DNA of 64,000 nucleotides, from contig NZ_JADPMV010000001.1 of the NCBI RefSeq assembly GCF_018398425.1, positions 2,826,754-2,890,753 of the forward strand. The letters are read 5' to 3'. Of the stretch, positions 56,157-64,000 are shown in pieces (the stretch's first letter is position 1; each line of letters begins with the position of its first letter). The translations under genes were made by a program, and so were the position numbers. The notes beneath the pieces were generated by a model, which was given only the letters and a program-made list of their open reading frames with translations, searched no databases and was not told the DNA's origin. This DNA is from Pseudomonas lalucatii. Lineage in GTDB: Bacteria > Pseudomonadota > Gammaproteobacteria > Pseudomonadales > Pseudomonadaceae.

Positions 56157-57353
56157 TCAGCTGTTGGGCAGCAGGCGGCAGGTCAGGCTCTTGATGTAGC
56201 GGGTCTCGGCGATAGCCGGGTGCACCGGGTGATCCGGGCCCTGGGCGCCGCGTTCGAGCAGCTGGATGTTGCGGTCCAGGTGGCGCGCGCTGGTCAGCAG
56301 GATGTTCTGCAGGTCGTCTTCGGGCAGGTGCATGGAGCAGCTGGCGCTGACCAGGATGCCGTCCTTGCCCAGCAGGCGCATGGCCTGCTCGTTGAGGCGG
56401 CGGTAGGCGGCCTCGCCATTCTTGAGGTCTTTTTTCCGCTTGATAAAGGCGGGTGGGTCGGCGATCACCACGTCGAAGCGCTCCTCGGCGGCCTTGAGCT
56501 CCTTGAGCGCGGCGAACACGTCGCCTTCGACGCAGCTGACCCGCTCGGCGACGCCGTTGAGCGCGGCGTTGCGCTCCACGCCATCGAGGGCGAAGCCGGA
56601 GGCGTCCACGCAGAACACCTCGCTGGCGCCGAAGGCGGCGGCCTGCACGCCCCAGCCGCCGATGTAGCTGAACAGGTCGAGCACCCGCTTGCCCTCGACG
56701 TAGGGCGCCAGGCGCGCGCGGTTCATGCGGTGGTCGTAGAACCAGCCGGTCTTCTGCCCCTCGATCACCGGCGCCTCAAACTTCACCCCGTTCTCCTCCA
56801 GGGCGACCCATTCCGGCACCTGGCCGTAGGCGGTCTCGACGTAGCGCTCCAGGCCCTCGGCGTCGCGCGCTGCGGAGTCGTTCTTGAGCAGGATGCCGCT
56901 GGGCTTGAGCACCTGGATCAGGGCGGCGAGCACCTCGTCCTTGTGCCGTTCCATGGTGGCCGAGGCCAGCTGCACCACCAGGATGTCGAAGAAGCGGTCG
57001 ACCACCAGGCCCGGCAGCAGGTCGGAGTCGCCGTACACCAGGCGGTAGCAGGGCTTGTCGAACAGGCGCTCGCGCAGGCTCAGGGCGACGTTGAGGCGGT
57101 GCACCAGCAGCGACTTGTCCAGCACATGCTTGACGTCCCGCGACAGTAGGCGCGCGCAGATCAGGTTGTTCGGGCTCAGCGCGACCACCCCCAGGGGCTT
57201 GCCGCCGGCGGCCTCGAGCAGCGCCTGGTCGCCCGCGGCGAAGCCGTGCAGCGGCGTGGCGGCGACGTCGATCTCGTTGCTGTAGACCCACAGGTGGCCG
57301 GCGCGCAGGCGTCGATCGGCATTGGCTTTCAGGCGCAGGCTGGGCAGGGACAT
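56157..57353 (-). CDS. rlmI: 23S rRNA (cytosine) methyltransferase RlmI-like
   Basis: A 398-residue SAM-dependent methyltransferase. The N-terminal PUA domain (LKANADRRLRAGHLWVYSNE) is followed by an EEHEE-type segment and a Rossmann fold with VLDLFSYIGGWGVQAAAFGA (motif I) and DVVIADPPAFIKRKKDL (motif IV). RlmI makes m5C1962 of 23S rRNA in E. coli. The start at 57353 gives the usual MSLPSLRLK. Length is near the E. coli enzyme. Confidence 0.9.
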   Translation of the reverse strand: MSLPSLRLKANADRRLRAGHLWVYSNEIDVAATPLHGFAAGDQALLEAAGGKPLGVVALSPNNLICARLLSRDVKHVLDKSLLVHRLNVALSLRERLFDKPCYRLVYGDSDLLPGLVVDRFFDILVVQLASATMERHKDEVLAALIQVLKPSGILLKNDSAARDAEGLERYVETAYGQVPEWVALEENGVKFEAPVIEGQKTGWFYDHRMNRARLAPYVEGKRVLDLFSYIGGWGVQAAAFGASEVFCVDASGFALDGVERNAALNGVAERVSCVEGDVFAALKELKAAEERFDVVIADPPAFIKRKKDLKNGEAAYRRLNEQAMRLLGKDGILVSASCSMHLPEDDLQNILLTSARHLDRNIQLLERGAQGPDHPVHPAIAETRYIKSLTCRLLPNS

Positions 57354-57486
57354 GGGGGCTCTCCGGAAAAAGAGCGGGAGTATAACCCAGGCCAGTTCGC
57401 CTACGGTGCTCGCCGCGGGTGGCTGCACAGCGCAATGGACAATGGCTAAACTGTGCGCCTTCTCACTGTCCGATAAGTCGCCCGGC

Positions 57487-58353
57487 ATGGCCCACGAACT
57501 CAGCGCGGAACAGATCCAACAGGTCCTGCAGGGCATCAGCGTGCCGCCGCAGCCACAGATCATGGTCGACCTGCAGATGGAGCAGGTCATGCCCCATCCG
57601 GACCTGCGTAACATCGCCCGCCTGATCGGCCAGGACCCGGGCCTGTCCGGGGCCCTGCTCAAGCTGGTCAATTCGCCGTTCTTCGGCCTGGCCAACCGCA
57701 TCGCCTCGATCCAGCAGGCGGTCAACCTGCTCGGCTGCGATACGGTGATCAACCTGATCAACGCCCAGTCGATCAAGGGCGAGCTGAGCGACGAGACGAT
57801 CGTCACCCTCAACCGTTTCTGGGACACCGCCCAGGACGTGGCCATGACCTGCCTGACCCTGGCCAAGCGCATCGGCTACCAGGCGCCGGACGAGGCCTAC
57901 ACCCTGGGCCTGTTCCACAACTGCGGCATTCCGCTGATGGTCAAGCGCTTCCCCGACTACATGATAGTGCTGGAGGAGGCCTACTACAGCGCCGGCGGCG
58001 AGTGCCGCGTGGTGGACACCGAGAACCGCCTGCTCAACACCAACCACGCGGTGGTCGGCTACTTCACCGCCAAGTCGTGGAACCTGCCGCTGCACCTGTG
58101 CGAGGCCATCGCCAGCCACCACAACGCGCTGTCGATCTTCAGCGACGACTCCGGCCGCGATGCCCAGCTCAAGACCCTGCTGGCGATCCTGAAGATGGCC
58201 GAGCACATCTGCCAGACCCACCTGACGCTCGGTAACCAGCCCGAGGATCACGAGTGGCAGAGCATCGAGCAGCTGGTGCTGGAGTATGTCGGCCTGTCCG
58301 AATACGACTTCGAGAACCTGCGCGAGAGCATTCGCGACCTCGGCGCCGGCTGA
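57487..58353 (+). CDS. HDOD-domain signalling protein
   Basis: A 288-residue protein with one HDOD domain (about residues 20-225: LMEQVMPHPDLRNIARLI-like start, then LLKLVNSPFFGLANRIASIQ and LGLFHNCGIPLM). HDOD proteins are non-catalytic relatives of HD domains used in signalling and regulation. The start at 57487 (MAHELSAEQIQQ) is preferred over an earlier in-frame ATG at about 57442, which gives an unlike N-terminus. Partner unknown. Confidence 0.87.
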   Translation: MAHELSAEQIQQVLQGISVPPQPQIMVDLQMEQVMPHPDLRNIARLIGQDPGLSGALLKLVNSPFFGLANRIASIQQAVNLLGCDTVINLINAQSIKGELSDETIVTLNRFWDTAQDVAMTCLTLAKRIGYQAPDEAYTLGLFHNCGIPLMVKRFPDYMIVLEEAYYSAGGECRVVDTENRLLNTNHAVVGYFTAKSWNLPLHLCEAIASHHNALSIFSDDSGRDAQLKTLLAILKMAEHICQTHLTLGNQPEDHEWQSIEQLVLEYVGLSEYDFENLRESIRDLGAG

Positions 58354-58431
58354 CCCGCGAGGCGGGACCGGCCGAGGCATTGCTGCTAAGGTAGAGGCCC
58401 GCCTGTCCCGCCAACCGCCGACATATCCGCC

Positions 58432-59244
58432 ATGCCCGAACTGCCCGAAGTCGAAACCACCCGCCGCGGCATCGCCCCCTACCTGGAGGGCCAGCGCGTC
58501 AGCCGGGTCATAGTGCGCGAACGCCGCCTGCGCTGGCCGATCCCCGAGGACCTCGACGTGCGCCTGTCCGGCCAGCGCATCGAATGCGTCGAGCGGCGCG
58601 CCAAGTACCTGCTGATCCGGGCCGAGAGCGGCAGCCTGATCAGCCACCTGGGCATGTCCGGCAGCCTGCGCCTGGTCGAGTGCGGCCTGCCGGCGGCCAA
58701 GCACGAGCACGTGGACATCGAGCTGGAATCGGGCCTGGCGCTGCGCTACACCGACCCGCGGCGCTTCGGTGCGCTGTTGTGGAGCCGCGATCCGCTGCAG
58801 CACGAACTGCTGGCCCGGCTCGGCCCTGAGCCCCTGACCGAGCTGTTCGGCGGCGAGCGCCTGTTCCAGCTGTCCCGCGGCCGGGCCATGGCGGTCAAGC
58901 CCTTCATCATGGACAACGCGGTGGTGGTGGGGGTGGGTAACATCTACGCCAGCGAAGCCCTGTTCGCCGCCGGCATCGACCCGCGCCGCGAGGCCGGTTC
59001 GATCTCCCGGGCGCGCTACCTGAAGCTGGCCGAGGCGATCAAGCGCATCCTCGCCCAGGCCATCGAGTGCGGCGGCACCACACTGCGCGACTTCGTCGGC
59101 GGCGATGGCCAGCCGGGCTACTTCCAGCAGGAGCTGTTCGTCTACGGTCGCGGCGGCGAATTCTGCAAGAATTGCGGCGGCACCCTGCGCGAGGTCAAGC
59201 TGGGCCAGCGTGCCAGCGTCTACTGCCCGCGCTGCCAGCGCTGA
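58432..59244 (+). CDS. mutM: Formamidopyrimidine-DNA glycosylase MutM (Fpg)
   Basis: A 270-residue base-excision enzyme that removes 8-oxoguanine and formamidopyrimidines. The N-terminal PELPEVE holds the catalytic Pro2 and Glu3. [10 protein letters not shown] contains the conserved lysine-region loop, although it reads MSGSLR. The C-terminal zinc finger CKNCGG...YCPRCQR is complete. Length and start are typical. Confidence 0.96.
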   Translation: MPELPEVETTRRGIAPYLEGQRVSRVIVRERRLRWPIPEDLDVRLSGQRIECVERRAKYLLIRAESGSLISHLGMSGSLRLVECGLPAAKHEHVDIELESGLALRYTDPRRFGALLWSRDPLQHELLARLGPEPLTELFGGERLFQLSRGRAMAVKPFIMDNAVVVGVGNIYASEALFAAGIDPRREAGSISRARYLKLAEAIKRILAQAIECGGTTLRDFVGGDGQPGYFQQELFVYGRGGEFCKNCGGTLREVKLGQRASVYCPRCQR

Positions 59245-59349
59245 GCGGGCCCCGCGTCTTGCCTGGCGATTGACGGCCGTCACGCTGACAATTGCCGGAG
59301 CGCTGTTATAGTTACCCTCACTGCCTCCTAATAGCTGAAGGATCGCCCC

Positions 59350-59688
59350 ATGAATCTGTTTCGCTCGACCGCCGCTGTCCTGGCACTGACCACTGGCCTG
59401 CTGGCGCTGCCGGCCCAGGCGGAAGTGATGCAGCAGAACGCCAGCGGTGACCCGCTCTATACGGCCAATGCGCCTAAGGGCTACGCGATGCTCGGCGACC
59501 TGCTGATTGCCCGCCCGCTGTTGATCGGCGCCACGGCGATAGGTGCGGTCGCCTTCGTCGTCAGCCTGCCGTTCACCGCCTTGGGCGGTAACATCGGTGA
59601 GGCCGGCGAGGCCCTGGTGGTGGAACCGGGCAAGGCGGCCTTCGTGCGTTGCCTGGGTTGCACCACCAGCGGCTACAAGCGCGACTGA
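59350..59688 (+). CDS. Small exported membrane protein, unknown function
   Basis: A 112-residue protein with a signal peptide ([19 protein letters not shown], ending near AQAEV) and one further hydrophobic segment ([23 protein letters not shown]). Two cysteines lie near the end ([14 protein letters not shown]). It resembles a conserved pseudomonad multidrug-transporter-like hypothetical next to mutM, but no function is established. Followed by a clear terminator. Confidence 0.75.
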   Translation: MNLFRSTAAVLALTTGLLALPAQAEVMQQNASGDPLYTANAPKGYAMLGDLLIARPLLIGATAIGAVAFVVSLPFTALGGNIGEAGEALVVEPGKAAFVRCLGCTTSGYKRD

Positions 59689-59711
59689 ACAGCGTCAGCG
59701 AGTTGCAGTAG

Positions 59712-59738
59712 AAAGCCGGCCCCGTTGCCGGCTTTTTT
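59712..59738. terminator. Rho-independent terminator after the small exported protein gene
   Basis: A 9-bp stem (AAAGCCGGC with GCCGGCTTT), 6-base loop and a T run, between the + gene and the convergent ggt. Confidence 0.9.
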
Positions 59739-59782
59739 GTGGGCGCGTGACAGGCGGGCAAGCGCCCCCGGGGCGCGGGTTT

Positions 59783-61477
59783 CTAGGGGAAGGTCACGGC
59801 GGTGCCGATGCCGCGCGGGTCGCTGGCGGCCTCGACCCGCTTGTCCCGCTTGTCCCACAGCAGCACCTGCTGGTTGCCGTACTGGCGCCCCACCGCCTTG
59901 AGCCGGTGGCCGCGGGCTGCGAGGGCGGCGAGCTGTTGCGGGGCGAAGGCGCCGGGTTCGTGCTCGATCACATCCGGGCGGAACTGGTGATGGTAGCGCG
60001 GCACGGCGGGCCAGCGCGCGATGGGCTGGCCGTCCAGGTACTCGAGGATGGCCAGCAGCACCATGCTCGGGATACGGCTGCCGCCGGGGGTGCCGAAGCT
60101 GGCGAAGGCGTGCGGGCTCTCGAGGAAGGTCGGGCTCATGCTCGACAGCGGGCGCTTGCCGGCGGCGATGGCATTGGCCTGGCTGCCGGCCAGGCCGTAG
60201 GCGTTGGCGCCCTGCACGTCGGCGGCGAAGTCGTCCATCTCGTCGTTGAGCAGGACACCGGTGCCGGGCACGGTGAAGGCGGCGCCGAACGGCAGGTTGA
60301 TCGACAGGGTGGCGGCCACCGCATTGCCGGCGGCGTCCAGCACGGTGAAATGGGTGGTGTGGTCGCCCTCGTGCCAGTCGCCGGCGGGCGGCAGGCTGCT
60401 GCTGGGGGTGGCCCGTTCGGCGTCGATGCTCGCCGCCAGCCGCGCGAGGTGGGCGGGGGCGAGCAGCTGCGCGGTCGGGTTGGCGACGAAGTCCGGGTCG
60501 CCGAGCAGGCCGCGGTCGCGGTAGGCGCGGCGCAGGGCCTCGACCACGAAATGGCTGCGTTGCGCGGCATCGGCCTGGCGCCAGGGCAGCCGCTGCAGCA
60601 GCAGCAGGCTCTGGCCCAGGGCCAGACCGCCGGCGGAGGGCGGCGGCGCACTGATCAGCTCGCGCTCGTCGGCGAGTGTCACGCGCAGGGGCTGGCGCTC
60701 CACGACCCGGTAATCGTCGAGATCGCGCTGCGACCAGATGCCGCCGGCGGCGCGCACGCCGCTCAGCAGGCGTGCCGCGGTGTCGCCGGCGTAGAAGCCG
60801 TCGTGGCCGTCGCGGGCCAGGTGTTCCAGGGTGCGGGCCAGCTCCGGTTGACGCAGCAGGCTCAGCTCTTCGGGAATCTCCCCCTCGTCGAGGAAGATGC
60901 GCGCGCTCTCGGGATCGTCGCGCAGGGCCGCCAGGCGCCAGCCAGCGCGCTCGCGGTAGACCCGGTCGATCGCCACGCCGTCGCGGGCCAGGCGAATGGC
61001 CGGGGCCAGGGAGTCGCGCAGCGGCAGGCGGCCGAAGCGCTGCGCCAGTTCCACCAGGGCGGCCGGCAGGCCGGGAATCGCCGCCGCCAGCGCGCCGTTG
61101 AGGGACAGCGCCGGCTGAACCTCGCCGTCGCGCCGATACAGGTCTGGGTGGGCGGCCAGGGGCGCCCGTTCGCGGGCGTCGAGGAAGCGGTAAGTCGGCC
61201 GCTCGCCGGCCTCGCGCAGCAGGAAGAAGCCGCCGCCGCCGAGCCCCGAGCCGTAGGGTTCGACCACCGCCAGGGCGGCGGCGATGGCCACGGCGGCGTC
61301 GAAGGCATTGCCGCCCCGCGCCAGGGTTTCCTGGCCGGCGACCGTGGCGGCGGGGTGGGCGCTGGCGATGGCGGCGCGCCCGGGCTGCCCGGCGGCCTGC
61401 ACGCCGAGGGCGAGCAGCACGAGCAGCACGCCGGCGAGGGCGCGCCAGGCGAACGGGCCGCGGTTCGGGCGGCCCAC
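59783..61477 (-). CDS. ggt: Gamma-glutamyltranspeptidase Ggt
   Basis: A 564-residue periplasmic Ntn-hydrolase proenzyme that cleaves gamma-glutamyl bonds of glutathione. N-terminal hydrophobic signal (LAGVLLVLLALGVQAAG). Thr374 in DHTTHFTVLD is the autocleavage site and nucleophile. TPGGSRIPSMVL lies in the small subunit. A GTG start at 61477 is the only one giving the full signal, though its ribosome-binding site is weak. It starts 3 bases after the ferredoxin stop, so the two are co-transcribed. Confidence 0.93.
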   Translation of the reverse strand: MGRPNRGPFAWRALAGVLLVLLALGVQAAGQPGRAAIASAHPAATVAGQETLARGGNAFDAAVAIAAALAVVEPYGSGLGGGGFFLLREAGERPTYRFLDARERAPLAAHPDLYRRDGEVQPALSLNGALAAAIPGLPAALVELAQRFGRLPLRDSLAPAIRLARDGVAIDRVYRERAGWRLAALRDDPESARIFLDEGEIPEELSLLRQPELARTLEHLARDGHDGFYAGDTAARLLSGVRAAGGIWSQRDLDDYRVVERQPLRVTLADERELISAPPPSAGGLALGQSLLLLQRLPWRQADAAQRSHFVVEALRRAYRDRGLLGDPDFVANPTAQLLAPAHLARLAASIDAERATPSSSLPPAGDWHEGDHTTHFTVLDAAGNAVAATLSINLPFGAAFTVPGTGVLLNDEMDDFAADVQGANAYGLAGSQANAIAAGKRPLSSMSPTFLESPHAFASFGTPGGSRIPSMVLLAILEYLDGQPIARWPAVPRYHHQFRPDVIEHEPGAFAPQQLAALAARGHRLKAVGRQYGNQQVLLWDKRDKRVEAASDPRGIGTAVTFP

Positions 61478-61480
61478 CGG

Positions 61481-62443
<963 letters not shown>

Positions 62444-62448
62444 CTAGC

Positions 62449-64000
62449 CTAGTGCGCGGGCGCATTCGCGCCGAGGCGCGCGGCCAGGCGTGTGGCCAGT
62501 TTCGCCGTGAGGCCGTAGATCGACAGCTGCGGGTTGGCACCGACGCTGGTGGGAAACAGCGAGCCGTCGTGGATCGACAGGTTGTCCAGCTGGTGGTGCC
62601 GGCCGAGGCTGTCGCAGACCGCCTGGCGCGGCTCCTCGCCCATGGCGCAGCCGCCCATCACGTGGGCGCTGCCCAGGCGGGTGCGGTACAGCGCCAGCGG
62701 CAGTTGCTCGATCAGCCGGCGCGCCTCGCCCAGGGTCCGCACATAGCCGGCGTCGGCATGCAGCGGCAGCACGGCCTTGGCGCCGGCGGCGAACTGGATC
62801 TCGGCCATGCTGTGGAAGGCCCGGCGCACGCCGTCCCAGCTGTAGTCGGTCATGCGGTAGTCGAGTACCGGACTGCCGTCGCCGCGCAGTTCCACCCGGC
62901 CTTCGGCGCTGTCCGGGTGGAAGCCGTCGCGCAGCAGCGCCAGCATCACGTTGGTGTGCGGCAACTGCTCCATGCGCAGGGCGTTGTCGATGCCGAAGCG
63001 GCCGAGCAGGGTGGCCGCCAGGGCCGGCTGCAGCGGCGGCACTTCCAGTTTGTAGGACTGGCGACCGGCGACGCCGTCGTCCCACTGGAACTGGTCGGAG
63101 TAGACCGACTGCGGCGCGCCGTAGAAGGGGTTCACCGGGCGCTCGAACTGGGCGGCGGAGAAGTTCACCAGGTGCAGGTAGGTGCGCTTGCCGGTGCGCT
63201 GGTGCGGGTCGGGGGCCTGCGAGCGCAGGAGGATGGCCGGGGTGTTGATGCCGCCGCCGGCGAGGACGTAATGCCGGGCCTCGACCCGGATCTTGCGGCC
63301 GTTGGGCGCCACGCCGCGGGCGTCCAGGCCCAGGCACTCGATGCCGGCGACCCGCTCGCCGTCGTGCAGCAGGCGTTCGGCCCGGGCCAGGTAGAGCAGC
63401 TCGCCGCCGCGCTCCAGGGTTGCCGGAATGCTGGTGACCAGCATCGACTGCTTGGCGTTGGTCGGGCAGCCCAGGCCGCAGTAACCGAGGTTCCAGCAGC
63501 CGCGCACGTTGCGCGGAATGATCTGCCAGTGGTAGCCGAGCTTGGCGCAGCCGGTGCGGATCACCTCGTTGTTGGGGTTCGGCGGGATGGCCCAGGGGGC
63601 GACGCCCAGGCGCCGCTCCATGCGCTCGAACCAGGGCGCCATGTCCGCCGGGCCGTGGCCCACGACGCCGTGCTCCCGGGCCCAGTGCTCCAGGGTCGGC
63701 TCCGGGGTGCGGAAGCTCGAGGTCCAGTTGACCAGGGTGGTGCCGCCCACGGCCCGGCCCTGGAGGATGGTGATGGCGCCGTCCTTGCTCATGCGTCCGA
63801 CGCCTTCCTGGTAGAGGCTGGTGTAGGCCTCGCTCTCCTGCATCCTGAAGTCTGTGCTGGTCTTCAGCGGGCCTTCCTCGATCAGCAACACCTTGAAGCC
63901 GGCGGCGCTGAGGATTTCCGCGCTGGTGGCGCCGCCGGCGCCGCTGCCGACTATGGCGATATCGGCTTCCAGGGTCAGGTCCTGCTCCAGGCGCGAGCCG
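62449..64000 (-). CDS. GMC-family FAD oxidoreductase (partial, N-terminus beyond window)
   Basis: At least 516 residues of a glucose-methanol-choline oxidoreductase. The FAD motif IAIVGSGAGGATSAEIL lies close to the window edge, followed by LLIEEGPLK, GGTTLVNWTSSFRTP and the C-terminal AHVMGGCAMGEEPRQAVCDS and TSVGANPQLSIYGLTA. The start is beyond 64000. The substrate (possibly a long-chain or sterol-like alcohol) is not determined by the visible part. The 3' end is 119 bases from coaD. Confidence 0.9.
   Translation of the reverse strand, partial: GSRLEQDLTLEADIAIVGSGAGGATSAEILSAAGFKVLLIEEGPLKTSTDFRMQESEAYTSLYQEGVGRMSKDGAITILQGRAVGGTTLVNWTSSFRTPEPTLEHWAREHGVVGHGPADMAPWFERMERRLGVAPWAIPPNPNNEVIRTGCAKLGYHWQIIPRNVRGCWNLGYCGLGCPTNAKQSMLVTSIPATLERGGELLYLARAERLLHDGERVAGIECLGLDARGVAPNGRKIRVEARHYVLAGGGINTPAILLRSQAPDPHQRTGKRTYLHLVNFSAAQFERPVNPFYGAPQSVYSDQFQWDDGVAGRQSYKLEVPPLQPALAATLLGRFGIDNALRMEQLPHTNVMLALLRDGFHPDSAEGRVELRGDGSPVLDYRMTDYSWDGVRRAFHSMAEIQFAAGAKAVLPLHADAGYVRTLGEARRLIEQLPLALYRTRLGSAHVMGGCAMGEEPRQAVCDSLGRHHQLDNLSIHDGSLFPTSVGANPQLSIYGLTAKLATRLAARLGANAPAH

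Overview
The window is GC-rich and almost fully coding, from a Pseudomonas-type gammaproteobacterium. Pseudomonas is supported by the contiguous agu-spu polyamine locus and by the serA/D2HGDH, rpiA/ilvA, rppH-ptsP, lgt-thyA and mutM...coaD neighbourhoods. From memory, much of this order resembles P. aeruginosa roughly between aguA and coaD. The species is not determined. No rRNA, tRNA, CRISPR array or prophage was seen. The only intact mobile element is one IS481-family insertion sequence.

Layout. 1-16.5 kb: tail of a SulP-type transporter, then the agmatine/polyamine block. Its genes are aguA, aguB and aguR, an orphan polyamine-binding protein, spuI, and the divergent spuABC-spuDEFGH operon. 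The IS sits exactly at the spuH stop codon, ahead of the operon terminator. 16.5-34.8 kb: housekeeping and accessory genes. These are a thioredoxin-like lipoprotein/membrane protein, a hydrolase, a DUF2059-like protein, a 2OG oxygenase, DUF523, serA with a divergent D-2-hydroxyglutarate dehydrogenase, an FAH-family enzyme, an SdiA-regulated-type protein, rpiA, ilvA, a HAD phosphatase, rppH, ptsP, an NRDE protein, a TauE-type permease, lgt and thyA. 34.8-41.8 kb: a 2-aminoethylphosphonate (AEP) uptake and degradation island: LysR regulator, ABC transporter, phnX and a TIGR03364-type flavoprotein, with no phnW. 41.9-49.5 kb: a GluR0-like ligand-gated K+ channel, a DUF3482/DUF2868 pair, a diguanylate cyclase, folA and ilvD. 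49.7-56.1 kb: a second polyamine-type ABC transporter, a divergent amino-acid/amine oxidoreductase and a probably decayed regulator between them. 56.1-64 kb: rlmI, an HDOD protein, mutM, a small secreted protein, ggt, ferredoxin, coaD and a truncated GMC oxidoreductase.

How it fits together. Agmatine is deiminated (AguA) and decarbamoylated (AguB) to putrescine under AguR control. SpuDEFGH imports putrescine and spermidine. SpuC transaminates them, and SpuI/SpuB with SpuA form a gamma-glutamylation route. The AEP island imports AEP, probably oxidises it to phosphonoacetaldehyde and cleaves that with PhnX. SerA and D2HGDH form a coupled pair in serine synthesis.

Most notable observations: the IS transposase takes its stop codon from the target-site duplication at the spuH stop; a fold-back hairpin covers the transposase start; there are paired operator-like repeats in the aguB promoter region; there are perfect palindromes upstream of spuA and of the AEP genes; the AEP cluster lacks phnW; there is a GluR0-like channel; and there is a possible 38-residue peptide gene between spuD and spuE.
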